Positions 1-8,940 of a stretch of 64,000 nt of DNA are shown here, piece by piece (position 1 is the first letter of the stretch; every line of letters starts with the position of its first letter). The notes beneath the pieces were generated by a model, which was not told the origin of the DNA, made no database searches, and was given only the letters and a program-made list of their open reading frames with translations. A program made the translations under genes and the position numbers. The stretch spans positions 62,001 through 126,000 of the forward strand of contig NZ_BMJC01000007.1 of assembly GCF_014642875.1 (NCBI RefSeq). The letters run 5' to 3'. Source of the DNA: Puia dinghuensis. Its GTDB lineage: Bacteria; Bacteroidota; Bacteroidia; Chitinophagales; Chitinophagaceae.

Positions 1-969
1 TTCACCGGACTGGTAGAGACAATTGGCGAGGGATACCCAATCCTTGTCTTCTACATTCCGGCTGAGGAGGATGCGATGGGAGGTTTGGGTATCCGGGTCC
101 ATCAGGACAAATGACTGCCGGCCACAGATGAGCAGCCGGTTGCCGCCGGCGGAGAGGGCGCGGATCTCCCCTGTAATAAGATCGGGCGGCAGGGCACGAA
201 CCGTCTTCGTTATGACGGAAAGATCATTGGGGGAGACGATTGCTAATCCCGAAGTAGAGCCGATGAACAGTTGATCCTTTAGTAAGGTATAACCTGTGAA
301 CTGAAATCCATCTGAAGAAGGCAGACCCAGCGCCTGTAAGGACAGGAATGCCCTCTCACGGAAGCCAACAGTATCGATGACGCTGATGCCCGCACCCGAA
401 ATAAAGAGCCAGAGCTGCCCTTTACTGTCCAGCCAGATCTTGTCGATGGGGCCCTTTCTTCCCGGACGGGTTGAGAGATTCAGCAGCATCTTCGCGTGGG
501 CCGTACGCTTATCAAAATCAAGCAACAGACCCTCGTCAGTACCCACGAATACCCTATTTCCGGTGACCTGCATGCACTTGGACCAAAGGTTTGCCTTGCC
601 GGGGATGCCGGGGCTCAAGGGATATCTGCCAAGGACAGTGCAGGTTTCCAGGCAAATGCGGTTGAGTCCGCCGTACGCCGTCAGGGCCCAAATGCATTGT
701 CCGCTGCTGTCAGGCGAGAGGTCGAAGACGTCGCTGCCTTCGATGATCCGCCTGCTATCCTGGGCGCCCGGGTTGAAATGCAGGAAGCTTGTCCCATCGA
801 ACCGGTCGAGCCCTTCCTGTGTGGCGAACCACATAAAACCGTACCTGTCCTGTATGATGCTGCGTACGTTGCTGCTGGACAATCCGCTGGAAGGATCGAG
901 TTTGGTGATATCCAGGAATTTTATTTCCTGGCCGAAAGCCATTGCAGTAGTAAGCAAAGCGATGAGCAA
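1..969 (-). CDS. Two-component regulator beta-propeller protein, N-terminal part (runs off the window)
   Basis: Translating the minus strand gives an open frame from about 1000 to base 1 with no stop. After a short hydrophobic leader ending A-F-G-Q come repeats typical of Reg_prop propellers: GLSSSNVRSIIQDRYGFMWFAT, then WLDSKGQLWLF and repeated hydrophobic-G-T segments. Such propellers form the periplasmic sensor half of Bacteroidota hybrid kinases or LytS-type sensors; the output domain lies outside the window, so the full function cannot be told. The start is uncertain. The only in-frame ATG (940-942) would cut the signal peptide, so a TTG at 967-969 is chosen; a TTG at 1012-1014 would overlap the divergent peptidase gene. 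The tiny gap to that gene suggests overlapping divergent promoters. Confidence 0.75.
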   Translation of the reverse strand, partial: MLIALLTTAMAFGQEIKFLDITKLDPSSGLSSSNVRSIIQDRYGFMWFATQEGLDRFDGTSFLHFNPGAQDSRRIIEGSDVFDLSPDSSGQCIWALTAYGGLNRICLETCTVLGRYPLSPGIPGKANLWSKCMQVTGNRVFVGTDEGLLLDFDKRTAHAKMLLNLSTRPGRKGPIDKIWLDSKGQLWLFISGAGISVIDTVGFRERAFLSLQALGLPSSDGFQFTGYTLLKDQLFIGSTSGLAIVSPNDLSVITKTVRALPPDLITGEIRALSAGGNRLLICGRQSFVLMDPDTQTSHRILLSRNVEDKDWVSLANCLYQSGE

Positions 970-997
970 TAACCTGCCACCTAAACCATTTAAACAT

Positions 998-2467
998 ATG
1001 CCTTCAAAAATCAATTGGAAAGTCGCGATCGTCGTACAGCAGGATGGGGACCACTGCTTCGAGTATTCTGACCTGGTTTTATCCATTTTGGCCCAGCCGG
1101 GGTTTGAGAATATAAAGTACAAAATATTTTATTACGATGAGCCATCCGAAATGGTATCGATAAAAGAATTGTGGTCCGATGGAAAGGCACCCGTTATCCA
1201 AACGGTTTCCCCTGCGGAGCGAACGAATATCTATGATGGCAAGGCGCTTACCGAATTTTTCACGGACTCCTTTTCCATCGAGCAGGATGTGGAAAGCCGC
1301 TATATGGCCATCCTCTGGTCTCACGGCGCCGGCCTGGGATATGTCGGGAACCTCAAATCGGACGGCACGGGACCGGATTATCTTCAGGGAATTACCCCGA
1401 CAGGACAAGGGACAGGGTCGCAAAATAATACAGCGGCACAAAACAACATAACCGAGTACAACGATTTGATGAGGCAGATGACCTTCCTCAAGTCTCATCT
1501 GTCGATAAAGGGTGAACCGATACGCGTGATGAACGAGGTGTTTCAGGGGGATAAGGTAAAGCTCAAACCCTCGGACACCAGTCTTCTGGATGAAAGACTA
1601 CAACTGATAACCGCGGTTCAGATGAATACGATCTTCCAAAATGCCTTGCCCAAGGATAAGAAGATCGACGTTTTGATAACGAACACGTGTTACACGCAAT
1701 TGCTGGAAACCGGCTACGCGCTGAAAGATACCGTGTCCGTCCTTATTTCCCCGCAGACGACGATACCTTTCACGGGGTTTAATTACAACGCGCTTTTCCG
1801 GCAGATGGAAAGACAGCCGGACCTGACCGCGGCGGATATCGCTGTCAATGTCAGGAGTAATTTCAACAAAAAATACGACGATCCTCACTTTAAGAAACAT
1901 TTTCGCATCCTGACTCCGAGTGCCTTTGCGCTAATGGGAGAGGTGTCTTTTTCGGCCAACGATCTGAGTCATTATGGGGAATTCGTGGAAGATTTTTTCT
2001 CGGGAATGGCGGAAAGGTTCTGGCAGGCCGCAAAGCCGGGGCATCAGGATGCAAAGCTGCTGAAAGTAATAAATGCTGCCAGGGCAAAATGCCTGGATAT
2101 CTCCCCTTCCGCTCCCTTTAATTCCTCGAACTATGGGATCATCGATCTGACCCATTTTTTCCGGACTTTTACCGACCTATGCAGGAAGAATGGCATTCCG
2201 GGCTGGGATGATCCCCGCGAACAGTTTGAACACCTGATGAAGAAGATACGAATTGTGTGGCACAAAGCATCCGGCCCCGGCCAATACTCGGAACATCGGG
2301 CTTCGAGAAGTCCGTACTTTCTTTCGTTTTTTTTCCCTTCCAAAAACGTCAATGCAGATATGGTGGAGCTGCTGATAAAGGTATATCTCCGGTTATTCAA
2401 TACGCGCAGCCTTCCAAAAGATCTTTCGAAATGGCCGGATTTTATTATTCGCTGGATGAAGCCATAA
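998..2467 (+). CDS. Clostripain-like (family C11) cysteine peptidase
   Basis: The 489-aa product begins PSKINWKVAIVVQQDG, as clostripain-family (C11, clan CD, caspase-like fold) proteins begin their first core strand. The catalytic histidine is probably H109 in AILWSHGAGLGY and the catalytic cysteine C231 in DVLITNTCYTQLLE, followed by the usual segment warning of a false sense of choice, LISPQTTIPFTGFNY. C11 enzymes cut after basic residues and are often self-activating. No signal peptide is visible, so it may act in the cytoplasm or leave by an unknown route. An upstream open frame continues to 377, but that part is antisense to the propeller gene, so the ATG at 998 is chosen. It is followed by a strong terminator. 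Confidence 0.8.
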   Translation: MPSKINWKVAIVVQQDGDHCFEYSDLVLSILAQPGFENIKYKIFYYDEPSEMVSIKELWSDGKAPVIQTVSPAERTNIYDGKALTEFFTDSFSIEQDVESRYMAILWSHGAGLGYVGNLKSDGTGPDYLQGITPTGQGTGSQNNTAAQNNITEYNDLMRQMTFLKSHLSIKGEPIRVMNEVFQGDKVKLKPSDTSLLDERLQLITAVQMNTIFQNALPKDKKIDVLITNTCYTQLLETGYALKDTVSVLISPQTTIPFTGFNYNALFRQMERQPDLTAADIAVNVRSNFNKKYDDPHFKKHFRILTPSAFALMGEVSFSANDLSHYGEFVEDFFSGMAERFWQAAKPGHQDAKLLKVINAARAKCLDISPSAPFNSSNYGIIDLTHFFRTFTDLCRKNGIPGWDDPREQFEHLMKKIRIVWHKASGPGQYSEHRASRSPYFLSFFFPSKNVNADMVELLIKVYLRLFNTRSLPKDLSKWPDFIIRWMKP

Positions 2468-2475
2468 AAAATAAT

Positions 2476-2506
2476 GGGGCCACTTAAACAGTGGCCCCGG
2501 TTTTTT
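2476..2506. terminator. Bidirectional intrinsic terminator
   Basis: An 8-bp perfect stem (GGGGCCAC / GTGGCCCC) with a 7-nt loop is followed by a T-run on the plus strand at 2501-2506. On the other side lies an A-rich stretch (2464-2474), which becomes U-rich in minus-strand RNA. It sits between the converging ends of the C11 peptidase and the 124-aa gene, so it probably ends both transcripts. Confidence 0.85.
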
Positions 2507-2520
2507 AAGGCAGATGAGGA

Positions 2521-2895
2521 TCAGGCGCCCAAGCCTGCGCCGCCGATCTTTCCGCCGGTGGAGTCCAGGGCGATGCTAACCGTTAGCGGTTTGCCAGGCG
2601 GTTGCGAGGTGGCAGGGCGCAGGTTGTCCACCGATACCTGCCCGTTGACTGCTTTGAAAGGGATATACGCTTTGCCTTTGAACTGGGCATCCGTCAGCGT
2701 AAATGCGCTGTTGTGAATGGTAGCGCCGGAGAGGGCCAGTTGGACCGTCAACGTTACCGCACCTCCGGTTTGACTGGCGGTAACCGCATGCGCGCCCACG
2801 AAATTCTGTTCGGGGAAGATGATACCGGGTGCGAAATTGTGATTGACCGGCGCGCCCGTCCCGGGGGAAAGTTCAGTGTGGATAGTTTGTTCCAT
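2521..2895 (-). CDS. Uncharacterised 124-aa protein
   Basis: I do not recognise this protein. It has no signal peptide or membrane segment. It reads as a small beta-rich domain, with alternating hydrophobic residues and Thr/Ser in the middle (AVTLTVQLALSG, TVSIALDS) and a Gly-rich C-terminus (GGKIGGAGLGA). It lies 28 bp downstream of the NarL-type regulator gene on the same strand and is probably co-transcribed with it. Its 3' end faces the bidirectional terminator. A structural or secreted-effector role is possible, but nothing here decides. Confidence 0.6.
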   Translation of the reverse strand: MEQTIHTELSPGTGAPVNHNFAPGIIFPEQNFVGAHAVTASQTGGAVTLTVQLALSGATIHNSAFTLTDAQFKGKAYIPFKAVNGQVSVDNLRPATSQPPGKPLTVSIALDSTGGKIGGAGLGA

Positions 2896-2923
2896 GATTA
2901 TTGTTTTGAGGTTGAGAAATCGG

Positions 2924-3568
2924 TCAGCTTAGCTTTATGATCTTGCGGCGGATGCCTTCCAGTACCATCCCGACCCGGCTCTGTACATTCAGTTTTTCGA
3001 AAAGGGATTCCCGGTAGCCGTCGATGGTGCGTTCGGAAAGATTCATCAGGGAGGCGACCTGCTTATAAGTCATATCGCTGCAGGCCAGTTGAAGGAATTT
3101 CATTTCATTGGGTGTGATGGAAGGTTCGGAATTCTTGCGGGCCTGGGTCAACAACCGCCTGTAATTGATATTACAGCTATCGGCATTGTAGTAGCCTTTT
3201 GTCATCACTTCCTGCAGGGCACGCTCCAGCTCAGTGGGATGGATATCCTTCAACAAATAGGCGCAACAGCCGGCCATGATCATCTGGATGATAGTGGCAT
3301 CGTCGTCCTTCATGGAAAGCGCCACGAGCCGGATGAGCGGATATTTTGCCGTCACCTGTTTGACCGTCTCACTGCCGTCCATCAACGGCATTTCGACATC
3401 TATCAGCAGGATATCGGGCATCGTATCCCGTAAAGCCAGCTTTTTGAGCAGGTCTTCCCCGTTGAGTGCATCCAGCACCACCTCACAAGTAGGGAAGGAA
3501 TTGATCAAAGAGGCAAGCGACTTCAAAAACAGTTGTTGGTCATCAGCCAATCCGATAGTGGTTTTCAT
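2924..3568 (-). CDS. NarL/FixJ-family response regulator
   Basis: A 214-aa two-domain regulator. The receiver domain (about residues 3-120) has the acidic pair D9-D10, phosphoacceptor D57 in DILLIDVEMP, a conserved Ser in ALSMK and a Lys in YLLKD. The C-terminal LuxR-type helix-turn-helix (about 150-214) reads MKFLQLACSDMTYKQVASLM then RTIDGYRESLFEKL, which would bind DNA as a dimer. The ATG at 3568 is chosen over one 14 codons upstream because receivers normally start a few residues before the first strand. No kinase gene is adjacent; the nearest is more than 10 kb away, so its partner is unknown. Confidence 0.9.
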   Translation of the reverse strand: MKTTIGLADDQQLFLKSLASLINSFPTCEVVLDALNGEDLLKKLALRDTMPDILLIDVEMPLMDGSETVKQVTAKYPLIRLVALSMKDDDATIIQMIMAGCCAYLLKDIHPTELERALQEVMTKGYYNADSCNINYRRLLTQARKNSEPSITPNEMKFLQLACSDMTYKQVASLMNLSERTIDGYRESLFEKLNVQSRVGMVLEGIRRKIIKLS

Positions 3569-3728
3569 GTGCGTGAAATTAAAAAGGTCTTTCTTATTAA
3601 ATGTAAGCAAATACGCGCACGAAAATCAGGCTATCCGCGGCATTGCCGTTAAAATGGGCAGGGTACTCTCCGAAGCCGGAGGCCGCGAAGGCCCCGCCCC
3701 CTGTGATCAACATGAACCTGGGTTTAGG

Positions 3729-5303
3729 TTATTGGTTTGCGGTTGCGCCTCCGATGGTGCCGCCATTGCCGGCAGGCGGCGCCGCCTGCCCCAACAAGCC
3801 GAGGATGCTAAGGCCTTTAGGTGAACCCAGCCCCGTGCACGCATCCCAGCCAGTCAAAGCGGGGTATTTTCCGGCCGCGCCGCCTGTGTCGTTATTCCCG
3901 ACGGTGATATCGTGGAATGCGGTGGGATGAGTATAGAGGATGGGGTGGAGGAAGGGTACACGGCGTCCGAGATGCTGCGCCATCCGCGCGATGAGGCCTG
4001 CCCATAGGGGTGCTACTGCGCTTGTTCCGCCGATGACCGTATCTGTGCCGTCGACCCTGACCTTGTACCCTGTTTCGGGCGCGGCGCAGCCGCATACATC
4101 AGGCGATTGCCTTCCGCCGGCATGCGTTGGCGGCGGAATCACGTTGATATTATGTTGCCAGGCAGGCTTGGGGAAAAAGCGGCTGACGCCACCCCCTGTC
4201 GCTCCCCCTTGCGAATTCCAAACCACCTCTTTTGTGATGGAGGTACTTCCTTCCAGGTGAGTGCCACCGCAGGCCAGGGCATGAGGTGCGGAGGATGGGA
4301 AGTCCACGTCAAGATGTCCGGAGCCGTCGGTAGAGCCGTTGTCGCCTGAGGCCACGGCCACCGGGATGCTCAGGGCCGCGGCGTTTTGAAATGCCTTCTC
4401 AAAGGCATTCCGCGACTGACTTGTCCATTTGTCTTCGGGGCCGCCCCAACTGATCGAAATGACCGCCGGGGTTTCAGGGTCACTTATAGCCTCGTTTATC
4501 GCATCCAGGAAACCCTTGTCGGTGTTGGGGGCAAAATAGACCTTGATCTTCGCTTTAGGAGCGATGGCGCCGGCTACTTCGATATCCAACATTACCTCCC
4601 CGTCGGGCCCCTGGGTATCACCGGTAGGATGGTTGGTGCCACCGGATACCGGGACGGCGACGACCGTGGGCCGGCTCACGCCAATACTGGAGAAATATTG
4701 GGTAAGATCGGCATTGTTGAAACCACCGTCCAGTTCGATGATCGCGATCACCTGACCTGTTCCATCACCGGGAGGGAAATTATAGAGAGCGGCTACCTGC
4801 AGCGGGGTGAAGGCGGCGGCCGTGTGTGCCGAGGGCCTGAATCTCGGCCGGGCGGCGGGCCGGTCGTCCAGCCCGAAGACCCCTTCCACGATGCCTTCCA
4901 GCTGGGACGGGATGGTCAATGACCCCTCCCGCTGCCTGAAAACATTGTTCTCCAGGCGCACATTCTGAAGCTTTGTTCCAAAGGCTTTCTCCATGTCCTC
5001 CAGCCTGCCTGCCAGCTTAATCGTATGCACCAGAGAACGGTGTTCGGTGACTTTAAGATGGTATTCCCCGGCAAAGGCTTCGACGGCGGCCAGATCGGCA
5101 TCCGCGATGCCATGGTCCTGCTCCAGCTGCTCGTGGCTCATTGCGCTGTTGGGCGTGGCCGAATCCGGCAATTCTTTCTTTCGCCTGATGCTGAGGGTTA
5201 CCTCGATATATTTGTCTGGATTGGGGGCGTCGCCCTTTCCGGTGAGGGCTTCCGCATGGGGGATCGCGTTCTTCTCGCTGCCCTTTAAAGATACACGGCT
5301 CAT
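3729..5303 (-). CDS. S53-family (sedolisin/kumamolisin-like) serine-carboxyl peptidase with propeptide
   Basis: The 524-aa protein has an N-terminal pro-kumamolisin-type prodomain (about 15-190, with VTEHRSLVHTIKLAGRLEDM and the junction LEGIVEGVFGLDDRP) and an S53 catalytic domain. Likely catalytic residues are E236 and D240 in DGEVMLDIEVAG, S428 in GGTSAVAPLWAGL, and the oxyanion Asp in VASGDNGST. S53 enzymes are active at acid pH and self-process. The Gly/Pro-rich tail (PAGNGGTIGGATANQ) is short. There is no classical signal peptide from the ATG at 5303. Upstream in-frame codons reach 5504 but look non-coding. The route of export, if any, is unknown. Confidence 0.88.
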   Translation of the reverse strand: MSRVSLKGSEKNAIPHAEALTGKGDAPNPDKYIEVTLSIRRKKELPDSATPNSAMSHEQLEQDHGIADADLAAVEAFAGEYHLKVTEHRSLVHTIKLAGRLEDMEKAFGTKLQNVRLENNVFRQREGSLTIPSQLEGIVEGVFGLDDRPAARPRFRPSAHTAAAFTPLQVAALYNFPPGDGTGQVIAIIELDGGFNNADLTQYFSSIGVSRPTVVAVPVSGGTNHPTGDTQGPDGEVMLDIEVAGAIAPKAKIKVYFAPNTDKGFLDAINEAISDPETPAVISISWGGPEDKWTSQSRNAFEKAFQNAAALSIPVAVASGDNGSTDGSGHLDVDFPSSAPHALACGGTHLEGSTSITKEVVWNSQGGATGGGVSRFFPKPAWQHNINVIPPPTHAGGRQSPDVCGCAAPETGYKVRVDGTDTVIGGTSAVAPLWAGLIARMAQHLGRRVPFLHPILYTHPTAFHDITVGNNDTGGAAGKYPALTGWDACTGLGSPKGLSILGLLGQAAPPAGNGGTIGGATANQ

Positions 5304-5463
5304 ATGATGAAATTTTGGGTTTAACGATTGCGGTGACGGGTATGGGTTCGAACGATCGGCGACATGAAGATAGTTGCGGCGAAGGGGCACTGTACGGTTA
5401 TAATTGCGGGGCGACGGGATGAGTTTTACGGGTCTGAGACCGGGAAAAATACCCTTGGAGAGC

Positions 5464-6303
5464 TTACCTCCGTGCGGGACACAAAACCCATTTGGTATGT
5501 TCACCTATATGCATGACTATTGTTGCCGGCAATGGGTTGAAGCTGTACCCTCCATTCTTTATCAACTCTTCGGAGGCCCATCGTATATCTTCGTGCCCGC
5601 GTAAACGCAGTTGCGACAGTGCCTGTTTCTGCTCTTCGTTTGGAAGAAGATCGAAAACGTCAAAGATCTGAATCTGCTTATATTTCCTGCCATTGCTTTC
5701 CCGGGACTGAATAGGGGTAGTGAAAGTGCATCTTTTCTTAAAACTCAAATATAGAAAGGGTTGCTGCGCCAGTATACCTGGCCGGATCAGCTCTTCATAG
5801 AATTCCCGGCAGGGAGAAGTTTCCCTGTCCTTTTCCGATTTGAACCAACGTACGAACCGGATGGCATTGCTCATGGGCAGGAATAGACGCAAATCGTCTT
5901 TTCTGATGTCGTCATTACCAGTCAGGTCGTCCGGTTTCGCTTCCAGCTTTTCCAACCTGACGTTGGCTTCGGGGAATTTTTTGTATACCCCTCCCACGGG
6001 CTGAAAATGCTGACGGCGTGGGTTGTAGATCAGCAGGTATTCATTGTCCATTCGTATATTGAATAGATAGGCGACTGAAAACCTGACCTCATACCCGCGG
6101 TAAAGGGTCTGGGATAAGAGATAAGTTTTGAAGATGGCTGCATTTTCCAATAATTTTGCGATCGCTTCGATGACGAATGGGATCACAATGCCAACCGCAA
6201 TTTCCGGCTGGTAGTCTTTTGTGGGGAGGCGCGCTATCCAAATGATGAGCAGATAAATAATGGCGGCAATGCAGACAAGGAATTTGGCCTGATTTTTTTT
6301 CAT
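5464..6303 (-). CDS. Membrane-anchored NUDIX-like protein (resembles SMODS-associated NUDIX)
   Basis: The 279-aa protein starts with two hydrophobic segments (FLVCIAAIIYLLIIWIARL and a weaker AVGIVIPFVIEAIAKLL). A soluble domain follows with LLIYNPRRQHFQPVGGVY, a spacer, then RETSPCREFYEELI. This is a NUDIX box in which the Gly-Gly and REFYEEL halves are separated by an insert, the arrangement I remember for the SMODS-associated NUDIX family. These hydrolases or sensors act on nucleoside-diphosphate derivatives and are often found beside nucleotide-signalling defence genes. The gene starts 4 bp after the lipoprotein-kinase gene, so the two form an operon. No cyclic-nucleotide synthase is adjacent. 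The family call is from memory of its motif. Confidence 0.6.
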   Translation of the reverse strand: MKKNQAKFLVCIAAIIYLLIIWIARLPTKDYQPEIAVGIVIPFVIEAIAKLLENAAIFKTYLLSQTLYRGYEVRFSVAYLFNIRMDNEYLLIYNPRRQHFQPVGGVYKKFPEANVRLEKLEAKPDDLTGNDDIRKDDLRLFLPMSNAIRFVRWFKSEKDRETSPCREFYEELIRPGILAQQPFLYLSFKKRCTFTTPIQSRESNGRKYKQIQIFDVFDLLPNEEQKQALSQLRLRGHEDIRWASEELIKNGGYSFNPLPATIVMHIGEHTKWVLCPARR

Positions 6304-6307
6304 GCAG

Positions 6308-8716
6308 TTATGCTGTTTTGTCTCCCGTTTTATTGTTAGCACCGGCCGGATGGTTATTGAAAACGTCCAAACCTGCCCGACGGAATTCACTGAATTTCTG
6401 TATGTCTTCTTCCATTCCTTTTTTAAAGCGTTTGTTGAAATTCTTCAATAATTCGAACAACAGCCTGTTCTTTTTGGCCCTATCCGGAAAGAAGAAGCCG
6501 GGGACTTGCATCATGCAGGCGTATTTCTCTTTATCCGACACTCCTTTCCGGTTGTAGGAGTTCAGGATGTCCAGGTATCCCGTGTTGCCGAGTATCTTTT
6601 TGGCGTCTGAAAAATCATATAGATAGATTTGTGCGATCAATTCCTTGTAATTGTCTTCGCTGATGCCTGCCGGAAAGATCTTATCGATAAGGGAATTGAT
6701 GACCGACTCGTTTCGTCCTTCACTAAGCGGGTCGGAAAAGTCGAGCAGATAATTAGCGGCATCTTTGAGTTTCAGCGCTTTCGATTTCACGACGGAAGAA
6801 AAGCAATCGTCGGTCGGGTCGATGACGCGACTGTTAAGGAACACGTTGTTCATGTTGTAGTCGATGTAGACCCCTCTTTGGATTTTTAGATCTTGCCGGA
6901 GCAATCCGTCGAACAGCTTGTTCAGTCGGGTATAGTATTCATCCAGCATACCGGTGTTGCCGGCCTCGGTGTACAGCAATGCATTCAGGCTTCTGGAATC
7001 TTCGAGCTTTCTTTTAATGCCGGTGTATATATCCAAAGAGGAAGGCACTTTGTCTTTGAGTATGATCTTCTTGTTTGAAGCGAGCGCCGCCTGATAGATG
7101 CCATCGATTTTTTCTGTAAAGTCCAGGTATTTATCCACAAATGCCTTTTTTACCTCCGCACTAAGGTGTTTTTGCTCGAGGAATTGTTTGTAGGTGATGG
7201 ATTCGATCTTTTCCTGTAAGAGTATGTGTCGATTTTCGGAAAGCTTTTCATAAAGATAATAGTCGGGGTAGAGCCGGGGGATACCGGCTTCCCGGGCGGC
7301 ATCGTTGAGGGCCTGTACGTTTTCTTTCTCTGTAATGGCTACGTCCTTATCGGTATATTGCTTGAGAATAGCGGATTCGCCAAGATCAGGATACCTTACC
7401 TCATATACGCTTTCCCCACTGCTTCCTTGTGTCAGTTGAGTATAGATCGTTTTCTTTGGATCGGCTTTTTTTATCTTATCCAGGAAATTAATTTCTTCAC
7501 TGAGCATGGCGGCATTCGCTTTATCCCAGGGAAGTGTGTTTATATACTTTATGAATTCGTCTTTTAATTCGGGATAGATGATAGGATTGAGGCAGGAAGG
7601 GGGCATGGTGGCATGACCTGTTAAAAAGGATGTTCCTCCCAGAAGTCTTTGAAGATAGAGATCAAAGTTGGTGTGGTTGGAGGCATGTTCATAGTAGATG
7701 TAAGACACTTTGTTCTTTCTAAACAGGTTGGTTATCCCTTGTTTGTGCATGCTGCCGATGAAGACCACTGCCGTGGGGGCCGAATGATCCATTACTTTCA
7801 GCGTATTGGCAACCATAACGCTATCCCTGAGCTCTGCAATCGCGGTGAGGGAGTCATATTTTTTTATATCCTCCAGCAGGCTTACGCTGTCGGGGAAGGC
7901 GTCTTTAATTATGGGATAGAAGCGTGTACCCGTACTCTGCTCTGCGAAAGTCCTTTTCACATGGTTCAATTTCCAAATGTTGGACAAGGCCGTTTCTATG
8001 TAAGGACGGTTTTGGGCAGTATATAAAGGTCCGAGAAAACGATCGTATTTGGCCTTGAATTCGGCTTGCCCGGAGAAGCTGTTTTGGAAGATATCGACCT
8101 CAGCACCATGGATAATTGCAGTAACGGCCTTGTCGTCGATTTGTGACAGCAGGCTCCTGGTGTTAAGTATGTTATCGTTGATGATCTTAATGTAGCATTG
8201 GGACAATCGTCGATTGATGTCCTTGTAATAATCTCCGAAAGCGGCGATTTGTTGCCGGTAGATGACCGGATCTTCAATCCCAATGGTCTTAATCTTCGTA
8301 TTTTTCATTAACTCTATTTCCCATCCGGAAATGTATCCCTGGGATAAGGCATAGTCGAACTTGTCCGGATAGTCGTGATACAGCTTGCGCTGATCTTTGA
8401 CATCAAAGCGGCCTTCCGCCCCTTCCACACAATAGAGATTGAAAGCTTCGTTGCGGTCATAATGATGGAGGGAATCTAGAAAGTACAGGAGCTTTCGTTG
8501 GGAAAAGGCGTCCACGTGCGGCTCGGAGATGAGCAGAACCGCCTTTTCCGGTTGCTGGTTATAGTATTCCTCGCTGATATAATAGCTGTCAGAAGGCAGA
8601 TAGGCATCTTTTAGTAAAGCGTTCAGCTGTACGCTTTTAGGTGTTTCCCGCTCCTGGCAGGAGGAGCCGGAGGCCAGAACGGCCATTATCATCAGAAACG
8701 GGAGATAGCGCTTCAT
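6308..8716 (-). CDS. Lipoprotein with an EreA/TraB-like N-terminal half and a protein-kinase/APH-like C-terminal half
   Basis: The 802-aa protein has a lipoprotein signal (MKRYLPFLMIMAVLASGSSC). The N-terminal half (about 55-340) has VLLISEPHVDAFS and later VVFIGSMHKQGIT, the E-x-H and G-x-x-H patterns of the EreA/ChaN/TraB (TIKI) hydrolase group. The C-terminal half looks like a kinase fold: a Gly/Ser loop (TQGSSGESVYEV), likely beta-3 Lys K452 in AILKQY, a catalytic-loop-like YIDYNMNN with D619 and N624 at the D-to-N spacing of HRD-x4-N, and D633 in VIDPTDD as metal ligand. A kinase fold on an exported lipoprotein is unusual because ATP is not expected there. It is first gene of an operon with the NUDIX-like gene. 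Confidence 0.65.
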   Translation of the reverse strand: MKRYLPFLMIMAVLASGSSCQERETPKSVQLNALLKDAYLPSDSYYISEEYYNQQPEKAVLLISEPHVDAFSQRKLLYFLDSLHHYDRNEAFNLYCVEGAEGRFDVKDQRKLYHDYPDKFDYALSQGYISGWEIELMKNTKIKTIGIEDPVIYRQQIAAFGDYYKDINRRLSQCYIKIINDNILNTRSLLSQIDDKAVTAIIHGAEVDIFQNSFSGQAEFKAKYDRFLGPLYTAQNRPYIETALSNIWKLNHVKRTFAEQSTGTRFYPIIKDAFPDSVSLLEDIKKYDSLTAIAELRDSVMVANTLKVMDHSAPTAVVFIGSMHKQGITNLFRKNKVSYIYYEHASNHTNFDLYLQRLLGGTSFLTGHATMPPSCLNPIIYPELKDEFIKYINTLPWDKANAAMLSEEINFLDKIKKADPKKTIYTQLTQGSSGESVYEVRYPDLGESAILKQYTDKDVAITEKENVQALNDAAREAGIPRLYPDYYLYEKLSENRHILLQEKIESITYKQFLEQKHLSAEVKKAFVDKYLDFTEKIDGIYQAALASNKKIILKDKVPSSLDIYTGIKRKLEDSRSLNALLYTEAGNTGMLDEYYTRLNKLFDGLLRQDLKIQRGVYIDYNMNNVFLNSRVIDPTDDCFSSVVKSKALKLKDAANYLLDFSDPLSEGRNESVINSLIDKIFPAGISEDNYKELIAQIYLYDFSDAKKILGNTGYLDILNSYNRKGVSDKEKYACMMQVPGFFFPDRAKKNRLLFELLKNFNKRFKKGMEEDIQKFSEFRRAGLDVFNNHPAGANNKTGDKTA

Positions 8717-8790
8717 AACATAAAATGGCTTTAAGAGGTGAATGCGGAGGTGGGCTCAATAAAGATAGAAAGGTGCAGAAGAAAGAACAA

Positions 8791-8804
8791 CGGGAAAAAC
8801 ACCC
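8791..8804. promoter_or_regulatory. Palindrome-like motif CGGGAAAAACACCC between divergent genes
   Basis: One of the recurrent G/C-arm, A4-5-core motifs of this window. It lies 75 bp upstream of the lipoprotein-kinase start (minus) and 137 bp upstream of the caspase-like gene (plus). Its exact reverse complement occurs at 22933-22946. Confidence 0.4.
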
Positions 8805-8940
8805 ATTTTCGGCAGTGTGGAAGGCGTTTCCTTTCAAATTGGATGAATTGGTCTACGCGGGCGCATCCTATTAAAATCTGTCCTAACTTAGTAGTATCTG
8901 GGCGGTACATACTATCTACAACAACTAAACCCTCAACGAT

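Noticed and set aside
377-997. N-terminal extension of the C11 peptidase
   Set aside because: This part is antisense to the propeller gene and reads as random sequence; the protein pattern begins at the ATG at 998.
5464-8716. A CBASS defence system
   Set aside because: A SMODS-associated-like NUDIX domain is suggestive, but no CD-NTase or known CBASS effector is next to it.
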